64,000 bases of DNA from Trichoplax adhaerens (lineage: Eukaryota; Placozoa; Uniplacotomia; Trichoplacea; Trichoplacidae): positions 126,539-190,538 of the forward strand of contig NW_002060981.1 of the NCBI RefSeq assembly GCF_000150275.1, read 5' to 3'. The notes below the pieces were generated by a model. That model ran no database searches, was not told where the DNA came from, and saw only the letters and a program-made list of their open reading frames with translations. Both the position numbers and the translations under genes were made by a program. This document shows, one piece after another, positions 18,326 to 29,175 of the stretch (position 1 is the stretch's first letter; each line of letters begins with the position of its first letter).

Positions 18326-18399
18326 GTACTGTACACTGTACTGTAGTACCCTAAACCTAACCCTAACGTTACGGTACTGTACTGTACAGTGTACAGTAC
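18326..18399. repeat. Hairpin with telomere-like tract in the loop
   Basis: A perfect 16-bp inverted repeat (18326-18341 against 18384-18399, GTACTGTACACTGTAC type) encloses a 42-nt loop. The loop contains CCCTAA-ACCTAA-CCCTAA at 18349-18367, three units of the metazoan telomere repeat TTAGGG with one change. Whether it is a relic of end repair or coincidence cannot be told from one copy. Confidence 0.65.
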
Positions 18400-18455
18400 A
18401 TACCACGGTAGGTCCGGCGTCTTGGACTGTGAGAAGTCTGCAAAACAGAATGTTT

Positions 18456-18469
18456 GGTATCTTAGCAAC
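18456..18469. promoter_or_regulatory. Candidate RFX X-box upstream of EFHC1
   Basis: The sequence GGTATCTTAGCAAC matches the X-box pattern RYYNYYWWRRNRAC at 13 of 14 positions. It lies about 180 bp before the EFHC1 start codon. RFX factors bind X-boxes upstream of genes needed in motile or sensory cilia, and EFHC1 is an axonemal protein. This is a motif match only; a single degenerate match can arise by chance. Confidence 0.5.
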
Positions 18470-18647
18470 AGTACATAATTGTTTTGCTTCACTACTGCTT
18501 ATATTGAAGTTAAATTGCCAACACAAAATCACATCAATTAATGAAAGTTAGTGCTGAAGCTAGACACCTACATCGTCAGCAATTTTTTTCCATATTGCTT
18601 TGCAAAATTTTCAACTATTAGAACTGATCGTTTCAACCAACATCAAA

Positions 18648-21600
18648 ATGTCCGGATTACCTCTCTTACCTGGAAACAGTTTTCGTGATCCTACAGTAAG
18701 TTACAATATTAATGCTTTTAGTGCTTCGTACTTTGGAGTTATGTCGTACATCATTGATAAATCCAGTTTTAAAATTGTCTTGAAAGATTCTAATAATACA
18801 TCTAAACGTTATGTCCTGATCTAAATTCACGCACATACAGTACAATATAAACATATTATCAGTACTCTAATAACAACTTCATCCTTACTTGGCAATCAGT
18901 GCGCCAGTTTAAAAAACATTCATATATTGCGGTCATAATTTAGACATCGAATTATACGGTTATATATCGTAATGTGTCCAATTAATGTAGAAGCTAAGAT
19001 ATTTATTATAGATACTAGACTATCCATTATTCTACATCATAGAGAATGACCTGTAATGTTTTATATCTAAACTGTTGTCTGATTTTATATTGCAGAAAAC
19101 CAAGTATCATAAGCCTCAAACTTTAGGCTTCAGGAATGGATATACGGTTACTCCACCACCAAAAGCCGGCATTGGAGGTGAAAAATTAACAACAACTTTA
19201 TATGATGAACTTCCCAATCTTTCTCAATTGGCTATAAACAAACCAGAGATGATATATGGGCAAGCTAATCAAGCCCCTGAGGAGGATTACATACCCGCAC
19301 ATGTTGCATTCGATAAAAAAGTGAGCCATTTTATAGTTCTAATATTCTGCCATAGCTTTATTACAATAGTACATCTGAAACTATTGAGTTACTCTGTAAA
19401 GTAACCTTTTACTGCCAATATTTTGTAGGTACTATGTTTTCAAGCATTTTACAAACAAGCTGTCCATGAATCAGCAGATGAATACTATCGAATACGATTT
19501 GTGAAAATTTATTACTATTTGGAAGATGATTCCATCGCAATTGTTGAACCACCGATGAGAAATAGGTACTTAACTTTATGAGATGATATTGTTAATTGAG
19601 TAGAATAGCCTACTCCCAAGATTGTTTTTCACTGACTGATAATACTACTGATGTAAATAGCGGAATGCCGCAAGGTAAACTATTAAAGCGACAACGTTTA
19701 CCAAAAGATGATTTCGGTAGCACATGGCATTGGAAAGACATTAATCTTGGTGTTAATTTATCAACTTACGGAAAAGTCTTTCATATCTATGACTGTGATA
19801 AATTCACCCAGGTTTGCATTATCAGATAATTCGAAATGCAATTCTTCAACGCGCATAATTGATTATCGTGTCATCTTAGGATTATTTGGAAAGTGAAGGT
19901 ATCGTCATGAACCCTCCAGAAATTCCAGCCCCTGATCCTTATATCGAAAAAAGAAATACTCAGCAAAGAACTTTTGCAACCAAGTCAGATGAAGACAAAT
20001 TGAAAAAATTTCTAACGCTTGATAAGAAAGTATTAAGATTTTTCTGCATTTGGGATGATCGTGACAATATGTTTGGTGAATTGAGGCCATTCGTAAGTTT
20101 ATTACTCTCACTAATATTTATTAATTAGTGACGTTGATATCTTATATGATCTAGTCACTCGATAAGGAACCATTCCATAAATTTTAATAGGTCCTTCATT
20201 ATTATTTGGTTGACGACACGATTGAAATTCGTGAAGTTCGACAGCAAAATAGTGGACGCGATCCATTCCCTTCACTCATGTCAAGGCAAAAAATACCATT
20301 GAATCGGAATTCAATTCCTTGTAAGCAAATGGCTGTTACTCTTGATATTGTTTATGATTTCAATTTATCCATGCCATGTATCGTATGACTATTTATTTTA
20401 AGCTAACGTACTGTTTTGAATGATTAGCGTCATTTCCAACATCGGTGCTAGAGTTATCCAGTCAGGAATTGAAAGACTACATAGTTCCATCAGACCTCAG
20501 AATTGGTAGAACCTTGAATATTCTAGGTCGAAGATTCCTATTGTATCCTTTGTTATTTTTACTATCCAATTGAAAGTAATACTAAAAATTCAATGGATAA
20601 AATAGTTTAAGCCGCAAAACGCTTAGAACTGTTACATAATACAGGATTAATCACTTATGAAACTTGACGAGAAAGACTCCTTGACTGCTTACTTACTAGA
20701 TATGATTGCGATCTTTTCACTCAAAATTATTATTATCAACATTATAATATAACTGATTTCACACCTATTGATGTGATGGAAAAGCGTCCACCTCCACCTA
20801 GAAAGGTACGATCACCAAGTAGTATAAGTAGTACAGATTTAAATATTAATTTTGCTATTAGCAATTTATGATCACTATAACTGATTTAAATAACTGCTTT
20901 ATAGGAAATTCCACCATATAATGGTTTTGGCAGTCTTGAAGATTCAGAACAATCTTGTAAGACCTTGATACCACAGCCTCCAAAGAAAGATTTTATGAAA
21001 ATGCTTGAATTCAACAATGTTATTCTTCGTTATGAAGCTAAATATGTAAGTTCTACTGTCACCTACCATTCTATGTATGCAAATTTTGTAAGCTGTCCGT
21101 TACGATAATGTTTACGGTCGCCGTTTCAGATTAGTCACTTTCGTTAATATTGAGGGAATATTAACTCCTTACTTCAGGTGAACCCGAGTCCAGAAGATGC
21201 TACTCGTCGATTTGTCTTTACATATCGGTTAGCGGATGACTTGATGCTTATCTATGAGCCACGCCAGAGGTAAGATTTAGAAATAACTTTTCAGCTTCAA
21301 ATCGAAATACTATTGTTCAAGATACTTCCAATAAAATCTATAGCACTATCTCATGAATTAATAGATGCGTCCTCTTTTCTCAGAAATTCTGGAATAATAG
21401 GTGGAAAATTCTTAGAGAGAACTAGAGTGGTAAAACCTGGGTGTGATCCAAATAGACCAGAATATTATGGCCCTAAAGATTTTACTATTGGATCAGTTGT
21501 TGTTGTTTATGGTCACAAGTTTGTTATAACCGATGCTGATGATTATGTATTCCGCTACATCGAAGAAAATCCAGATCAATTTCCATCCGATATCATCGAA

Positions 21601-22312
21601 TCGATGCGAAAATATAAAATCGGAAAAGATAAAATTCGAGATGAGAAAAAACAGATTGAATCAAAAAAGACAAAAAATATGGCGGCTCCTGTGAGAAAGT
21701 ATGTATTTTATCATAGTAATACATTTCTATTAATTAATTTTATTTATCATGGACATCTACTAGTTCACATCGGGCTGATATGACTCTCAAATTATGAAAC
21801 AGCTCATTCTATAAAAGACTTAATAAGTTAACACTATACCCGTAGTGATATAGATCATTTACTATCTTGAATTAATCTTGAACAGTGAACAAGAATTAGA
21901 CGAATTGGTACGTACAATCCAAGCGCAACTGAAACGTGAAAATTACATGAACAGCCATTCATTACAGGAAGCCTTTTTGCAATGTGATAAAGATCGATCT
22001 GGAAGAATTGACCGGGATGAGCTTGCTACATTATGCGAGAAATTTAATTTACCATGTGATGCCCAGCTTCTGCGAACTGTAAGTAAATTTGATTTACTGT
22101 TAAACTTGAAAAAACCTGCCTGTAGCAACACTGCTCAGGAATTTGAGCTATTTTAATATTACTGTATATTGCACTTTAGATAGTATCAAGTCATCAATAA
22201 TTGTTTTCTAACGTTAGTATTTTTATTTCTTCAGCTTATTAATAGATGCGATATGAATAACGATGGTTTGATCGACTATTGGGAATTCAGTCGATTCTTA
22301 AACTGGAATTAA
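18648..22312 (+). CDS. EFHC1: EFHC1/myoclonin-like axonemal protein with three DM10 domains and two EF-hands
   Basis: Complete 13-exon gene, 647 aa (human EFHC1 is 640): 18648-18695, 19096-19320, 19429-19565, 19661-19811, 19880-20092, 20191-20320, 20428-20542, 20700-20805, 20905-21045, 21178-21269, 21384-21698, 21886-22078, 22235-22312. Phases fit at every junction. The N-terminus ([14 protein letters not shown]) and the [11 protein letters not shown] block are family signatures. The three DM10 domains start near residues 92, 236 and 412, each with the YYL-DD-ER or related core. The C-terminus has two EF-hand loops, 592-603 ([12 protein letters not shown]) and 628-639 ([12 protein letters not shown]), both with canonical acidic ligands. 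The family sits in the lumen of doublet microtubules of motile cilia. The intron structure and complete length suggest a functional gene. Confidence 0.97.
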
Positions 22313-23516
22313 TCAGTAATTCTAACTTAAAACTTTATCTTGGTAATATTCCAGCATTTATTATGCAAGGATTTACGTTAATACGTACTGTAATATATGC
22401 AAGATCATGATTGAAACACTATTACTGTTTACGATGTGGTCTGGTATGATTGTTAAACTATCTTAATAAGTAATACGTATGACCGTAAAATTTTTGGCCT
22501 TTTTGATTGTAAATTTCAACATACGCGTATTTCATAGTTTAGTGTCACGAGTACATAAATGCGATATTGAGCTGGTGTGTTTCTGTTTTCACGCTGTGCA
22601 GTGTCAAGTCCTGATAATGTTATTATTAGCGATGATAATTCGATTCTTATTGGGTTCTGAATAGCATAACACATAGCATATGCCTGTTAGTTAATCATTA
22701 ACATTAATATGTCATGGTCGTAATATAAAGTGCCAAAAATAAAGACAAGCTAGTTTCCCAAATTCAAGCCACTTACGCGTATCAGTTTGCTTCAATAAGT
22801 TAGTAATGCTATTTATACGTGATCTACAAAGTTCACTACTGTCAGTAATTGTGATTTATTACAATGAGATGATGGCCATTAACTTCTTTCAGAAGCAAGT
22901 ACATACAATTTATTTTTCCACCTTAACATGCTAACAATTTCGTATATTATACAGTCAAAAATATGCAAGTTTATGGCTATAAATATGCACTAATAATCGT
23001 CAAATAAATTCTAGTATCGAGCTTGATTACGTATTAATACAGTACTAGCGCCGAAAATGTTTGTTATTACAAGGATTATATAGCAAAAGTGATATTTCGC
23101 TGGTTACGAACTCCCACAGAGAACAAAGATGGGCAAAGCCGTAAAATGATTATACTGGTAGTCAATGAAAGAATAGATAATAAGTACAATGTCCTATAGG
23201 AAATCATGATATCAGAATCCAACTGATGAAAATTTTAATACATTGATCAGTGCTATTAATCAAAAATTGATATTGAGGTTAAGGTAAACAGTCCTACTTA
23301 GTGCTGTTTCGTAATATAGTTAGCAATTATTGAATTGTAGGTAATTATTAGAGCATATAATCCGCAATAACATTTTGGCATCATAATGTCATTCTCGGTG
23401 GAAAATACTTTGATGCTAGGGCGCTGCGACCATGGGTAACAGCGCTAGTTTTTCTTTAGCGATAAAGCTAGACCGCCACAAGTTGCACACTGTACGTATG
23501 AGGTAATTACAATAAA
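22313..23516. other. Tail-to-tail spacer between EFHC1 and PTDSS1
   Basis: About 1.2 kb holding the 3' ends of two convergent genes. An AATAAA lies near 22738 on the plus strand, but it is over 400 nt beyond the EFHC1 stop. I see no coding exon, RNA gene or repeat here. Confidence 0.5.
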
Positions 23517-26500
23517 CTAATTATTAACACTGACATCAGTCCTCCGCCGTCTAGTATTCGATCGAAGACCGTACGATCCATTTTGGGCTTTTCTATGATT
23601 TGAAGTCCGATATTTTGGAGACGTGTCACTACTATCTTCGTCAACATTGTCACGATTTCGCAATGCTTTCCTTGCGAATTCATTAGCTGTACCACTTAGA
23701 TCTTGAGCCCCAGATCGTCGACGAGTTCCAAGTTTTCTCTGAGCATCAATAAGTAAAAAGAGTTTGTTACTTTATCGAAATTATAACTGTGCAGATTGCA
23801 GTTTTATTTCATACTGGCGATCGGCAAACTTACCCCACGAATTTTTGCGATCATAACGAATATATAAGTTATCACCAGACAGTATACAGCCTGTAAATGA
23901 TACAGTAAAGTTGCTTAGATAGGTCATAAATATGAAATTAGTCACACCGATTACGAATTCAGGTCAAAGCTACCTGAAAGATGACCCACAAGCCAATTTT
24001 AATTACGTCAGCTTTTGCAAATAATTCAGGTGCAAATTTCAGACAAATTAGGAATTCGATAAGTGTGATTGCTCTGTAGAGTAAATTTGATCTTATAAGG
24101 CATATTTTAAAATTTTTATTGTAGTTGTATTGGTATACTTACATATCTATACTTACAAAAAAATCCAGCATTGTGTACCCAAGCTCCTGGATCTAGCGTC
24201 CGTAGTATATACGTAATATTGCCTATAAGTGATTTCGATGTAAAGATAACATGGTAGTATAAGTAATTTACTACTGAACTGTACTTCAAAGAGCTAATGA
24301 AGAGTTGATTATGTAATTAATCAGGATTGAATATTATTTTACTTTATAGACGGGGAAACAATTGCACCAATTAGCAGCAAGCGATAAGTATTGAGCATAT
24401 TATATATAGGAACCATAAGGATGTGCTTTAGTAGAAAGGTATTTAATTCTGATATCTGAAAATAAGATAATATTCCAAGGAAAATTAGCCGTACAAAAAT
24501 CATGTTTGTTTATTTTAAGTCATGGACAGTTTTGTTCCCTAAAGGAAGCAAGTAATAAGCCGTACCTGCCACACAAAAAGTAACTGCCATACATACATTA
24601 TTCGCATAACTGTGCTTGTTGGTTCAAACCATCTTACGGGTTGAAAACTGAAAAAACATAGCAAAGTAGAGTCAATTGGAAGGTCGTCATAAGATAGTAG
24701 ATGGTATGAAATGATATTTACATTAGTCTTTACCTTTCAGGACCAAACTGCATAATTACCCTTCTAATTTTACCGCTAGTTGTATGAATATCCCTACAGA
24801 AATCACGAACATAGAAATTTCTAATCATTGACGCGAATATATAAACACAAGAATTCAAACCGAAATTACTAACTTGACACTTTCCCAGTGATACGATGCC
24901 ATTTCAAGTTTGCGGCAAATGAATAAGCCCACAAATATGCCAAGTCCATTGCACAATAGTACGTCAAGTATAATCATGTCCCACCAGCATTCAGCAAAGT
25001 TAGGTAATAAATGTTTGAAGGCTAGCTAAAAGTAGCATCAAAGCCTTTAAGCTAAATAGCCTGCATATGTAGATGTGCAGTGTTACATCCAATATATTTT
25101 AAACTGCTATCATACCTCTGTTATTTCCCATAGAACGCTAATTGCCCAAAGTATACCAGCATGGCGTAAGAATAGTGCCTTAAAAACCCAACCAATAAAG
25201 TGAGCGAAAGCATAAATATCAAGGCACTCCCAAAGACGATAAAAAGAAAAGGCGCAGTTGGTTGCCCACGACTAGGAACGCGGCGGCGTAAATAGAAACG
25301 AAAAATAAACGTTTCATTAATTACATGGAGTATAAAGGAATGTAGGGTATACATTTTGTAAAAAATTTTTACCTTGTTTTCTGGTTTAACGTCTAATAAT
25401 TCTGGATATAACCAGCCTAGCATGGCTCTTACGTCACTCAGTTTTTGAAAGAGAATGAATGTTAATCCTAAAAGGTATATTAAGCTAATTCCTAATTAGA
25501 AAATAAATCAGTAAGTTCCGGTTACAATATTGAAGCAGTATTATTAAATTTTGTTATATACCATTGAATTAAAATAATAGTAGTAACTTATTATTGGTAA
25601 GGAATTATACATTCATGATTTAGTAATAAAACTCACCAAATACCACCCTCCAAACTAATGGATGAGGTCGAATGTAAGGGCCTATTTTAGTAATAGCAAA
25701 TAGTGAGATTTATTGACTAGAAGTTGTATCAAATTTCGTAATGCTGTACTTAGAAATTGCATATTCAATTACTTATAATATATTACAACAATATTAGCTA
25801 AAGGACGAGAATTACAGTTTTACGTTATCATATTCCAAATAGAGTACTAGTAGTACATCGATTACTGAATTTTAGTATTGTTTGATCGTCACGACGACAT
25901 TAAAAAATGGAGCATCTGCATAGAAATTGGTTTACTGTAAGGTACGCAAAAGATAGAATAATACACGTATTAAGAGAACATGCAAGTTAGATAGTCCAGC
26001 ACTTGAGGCAAATATAACACATAAGCACATGGCCAAAACTGATGATGCGTAGCGGACAAGGTTGGATGATGCCAATGTAAGAGAATTTAGAGTTAGAGCC
26101 AAGTGTATTGTTGAGCCGTTATTTATAGCCAAGTATTTTAAATAAGCTTATCATCCTGCAACTTGGTATTCTATCATTAATTATTCTTACCGTTAGGGAA
26201 ACACATCAAACTCACGATAAGGAATAGAAAAGTGACGCAAAACAGTCCCGAAGCGATGTTGTCCTCACGATTAACATTTGGATTTCTATCGGATATGTTA
26301 TAATTAGTATAACAAGAAAACTTTAGATCTAGTCTGTACTGATGTGGTATTCATTAGCATATTTCATATAGAAGAAACTATAGTGACGATTAGCTTCTAA
26401 GGCAGTGTAGTCGTAAAAAGAGAATACTACCACTACCATGTTACTCAGATTTTCCACTTTTGTTGTAATCTACAGTGGTAAGCTATCTTAATCTTAATGG

Positions 26501-28072
26501 AAAGTGCTGTAATTTATCGTGGGTATGCATCTGATCTTACTCGCCGATAGATAAGTTTATAAGAAATTTATGGCACCTGTGAGATGACGAATGTCCAATA
26601 AATCAACTATGTTTCAGATTCAACGGCTTCATTCCAGATACAGTATGTTGATTGTAAAATTGACAAGTTATAAAATCAGCCATTAAGCTAAATCATTCTA
26701 TTTCATTTAATGAATGAAACAGTGTTTACAAATCGATTATCCAAGCCAAGGACTACTATCCCAGTTTGCACACTGTAAGCTATCAGAATCTTGGTTTTGA
26801 CATTCTCAGGTACCATGGTCCAGCAAATGTGCAAACTGCAGACTACTGTAGCATTGTATTGTAATGTTAATAATATTTTTAGTCCTTCAAGTGCAGGACA
26901 ATTAATTTACTATACGTGTACTGCACATATAATTTTTTATTGGATAGGAAAAATTGGACGATTCAAGTAAGTTAAGCCGTTGCGGCTAACCCAATAAGCT
27001 CGAAGAGGTAGTTATTGCTCATTTAGAGACGTACTGTACAATACATCGATGAATCAAAATGGATGGCGCAACCATAAGAGTGTATCAATGGGTAGCTGAT
27101 TTATTGACATCGGTCACTGCTGTAAGCTGCTTTATAAGATATCCTGAGGTACAGTGGTCTGGAAAACTTGCAATTGATATCATCATGTTATCACTGAATG
27201 CGCTTTGCACTTATTCAAAATGGACCACATTTCTGTGCAAACATTGGATATCATGGCATGCGATGACTTCACGTACGCATCATAACGTTGGTAAAACTAT
27301 TTTTATAAAGCAACATGGTGAGTTATCGTTCAATTGAAATGGACGAAGAGCTAATGTTGAATATGTCATTACTGTATTGCACTTGTGGATGCTGTAGGCA
27401 TTTGTAACGTAGGAGTAATGTTATAGCAGAGCAAAGTACACTGCAGTATTGGTGGTATGTCTATTGGTCGTCGATGGGAGATGGGCATGGATGGTCATCA
27501 ATTTGTAAGTAGCAAGGCAAGGCAAGTTGCATTTTAATGATAGTTTATGGTATTGGTACAACTAGAATGGAGGCTTAAGATTCAATTTGAGAGTATTATG
27601 TCCATTGGGTGAATAGCGATTAGTTTTATTAGACATGACGTTGGAATAGTGCAGTCTGGTACTGCACATGTCGACATTAGCGATGTCATGCATCCTGTAC
27701 GTTGTTCTCAGATGATTCGAAGTTCGCTTATCCCGATATGAATGAACATGGTGTTGCTATAACTTTTAGGATAGTGTTGTTATTGATATTATGATTGGAT
27801 AGCATTGGAGTAGAATAAATAAGTGAGATTGGGGAGAAATGGATATTATGAATATACAGTAGTCAGACTTACCTGTTAAATGCCATCATAACGACAATAC
27901 CAACAGCAAAAATTAACAAGGAGATCGTTTTGGGCCTATAGAAAAAGTCCATTGTGATGTTGGATACAGTTTGCGAATGAACATTTAAGACTTCATCATC
28001 AGAGGCTGAAGTTTCTCCGGATAATGACGTTCGGTGAGTGCGAACCTTTAATCGCCGTACTGTATCTGCCAT
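23517..28072 (-). CDS. PTDSS1: Phosphatidylserine synthase, type 1-like
   Basis: Complete 13-exon gene, 488 aa: 27873-28072, 26191-26285, 25637-25681, 25373-25491, 25116-25271, 24874-25025, 24734-24793, 24566-24647, 24343-24455, 24157-24222, 23974-24073, 23834-23890, 23517-23738. The enzyme makes phosphatidylserine by base exchange, swapping the headgroup of an existing phospholipid for serine in the endoplasmic reticulum membrane. Family blocks in order are [27 protein letters not shown], the WATNC segment, [64 protein letters not shown] and LGTQCW. The FFYRP block and the choline-type DIHTT loop favour PTDSS1 over PTDSS2. Many hydrophobic segments fit a multi-pass ER protein; the tail is hydrophilic and Arg/Ser-rich. 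Intron 1 is long (1.6 kb) and contains no convincing gene. It is divergent from RPL11. Confidence 0.95.
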
Positions 28073-28462
28073 AATGTTTGGAAGAATGAGAATTTTAGCC
28101 TTGTGTGGTGGTTAATATGCCAATGCAATGAATGAAGAAGAATGGATGATAAGCAAGCTTTTAGAATTTCCCTCTCTCGTTGATGGATATCGTTGCAAGT
28201 AAGTGAAGCAATGGCAGGCTACAAGGTTTAGTACATCCCAAGTGAACAATGCTATTTTTCTTCTCTTTTTAGTCGTCACTGGCTAAAGTCGTGACTATTA
28301 TGTCGCACAAGCAATCCAATGCTGCAACTAGATTTCAATCACGCAATGGGCAGCCAGCTAGAGCCTAGTGGCAGGTAATCATTTGCTGGTGCTAGGCTGT
28401 TATCAAATCAGAAGGCCAACCTAATACTGCAGTATGCTTTGAGTCTGCTCTACAATAGTCAG

Positions 28463-28968
28463 CACAGTACAGTACAGTACAAATAATGATATGGAGTGGT
28501 GCCATGTCAGCGATGTCCAATCATCATGCTGCAAAGGCATCATATGATAATCATGAAATGAATAACAGTTTACAGTAATACAGTGTACAGTGAGTATTCA
28601 GTACAGTACTGAGTGCTGGATGTGCACGTTGCAAAATACTGTACAGTAAAGGTCACGTTCTTACGGTGACCCAGAAGGGACACGTAATACTGTACGCGTT
28701 CCACAGAGTACTGTACAGTGTACAGTACTCTCTTGCGGTGTGCAGTACAGTAATGCAGTACACAGTTTGACCAACTGTACAGCACAGTACTGTACAGTGT
28801 ACAGTACAGTACACACATACTGTACAGTATGTACAGATATTTGTACAGTACAGTATACTGTACAGTATGGTACATACTGTATTAGTGACACTATTTTTGC
28901 AAGCGACTAATTACAGTAGATATCTACTACTGCAGTACAGTACAGTATAGTTTATAGTGTACTGTATA
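28463..28968. repeat. GTAC palindromic repeat cluster between PTDSS1 and RPL11 (cluster B)
   Basis: The same word family as cluster A occurs at 28463-28480, 28568-28612, 28636-28648, 28687-28881 and 28930-28968, in the 1.1-kb region between two divergent start codons. At 28705-28731 it contains a perfect 27-bp inverted repeat with a one-base centre (arms AGAGTACTGTACA / TGTACAGTACTCT). The YCTV/TVQY-rich open frames in this interval are translations of the repeat, not genes. Confidence 0.85.
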
Positions 28969-29157
28969 TAGCTCAACGAGCTTTACTTTTCCACTTTTAC
29001 TGGTAACATAATAGAATAACTTACTAGCAAAAATGATGTCATCGGTAAAGTCTACAGTACCAAGTCGACATTACGACTGTTGCACATGGTACAATGTACT
29101 TGCGGTAGGACGGCATCGCACCTGCGTAGTTAATAGGTCGAACGAGCCAGCCTCATT

Positions 29158-29166
29158 CTTTTCTCT
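29158..29166 (+). promoter_or_regulatory. TOP-like pyrimidine tract of RPL11
   Basis: CTTTTCTCT lies nine bases before the RPL11 start codon. A cytosine followed by an unbroken run of pyrimidines at the mRNA 5' end is the TOP signature of animal ribosomal protein genes. If transcription starts at 29158 the 5' UTR is only 18 nt. The start site is inferred. Confidence 0.6.
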
Positions 29167-29175
29167 GCTATCAAA

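Larger units (their letters stand above)
16974..18402. repeat. Cluster of GTACTGTAC/GTACAGTAC palindromic repeats (cluster A)
   Basis: Interrupted runs built from the words GTACTGTAC, GTACAGTAC and TGTACA occur at 16974-16987, 17074-17090, 17530-17551, 17591-17618, 17735-17846, 17987-18010 and 18315-18402. The units are self-complementary and overlap in variable register, so it is not a simple fixed-period tandem repeat. Unrelated, more ordinary sequence separates the runs. Two similar clusters lie upstream of RPL11 and RPL19. Confidence 0.85.
16830..18647. promoter_or_regulatory. Divergent intergenic region between the phospho-lyase and EFHC1
   Basis: A shared 1.8-kb 5' region between two head-to-head genes. 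It contains no real coding exon; the open frames across 17657-18551 are products of the GTAC-rich repeat. It holds the repeat cluster, two foldbacks and a candidate X-box, annotated separately. Confidence 0.6.

Noticed and set aside
27059-27337. 92-codon plus-strand open frame
   Set aside because: It lies in PTDSS1 intron 1 on the opposite strand and has no recognisable motif.
28570-28891. Minus-strand open frames rich in YCTV/TVQY
   Set aside because: They are translations of the GTAC repeat in cluster B, with no domain, start context or splice support. The same holds for frames at 17657-18551 and 42535-43268.
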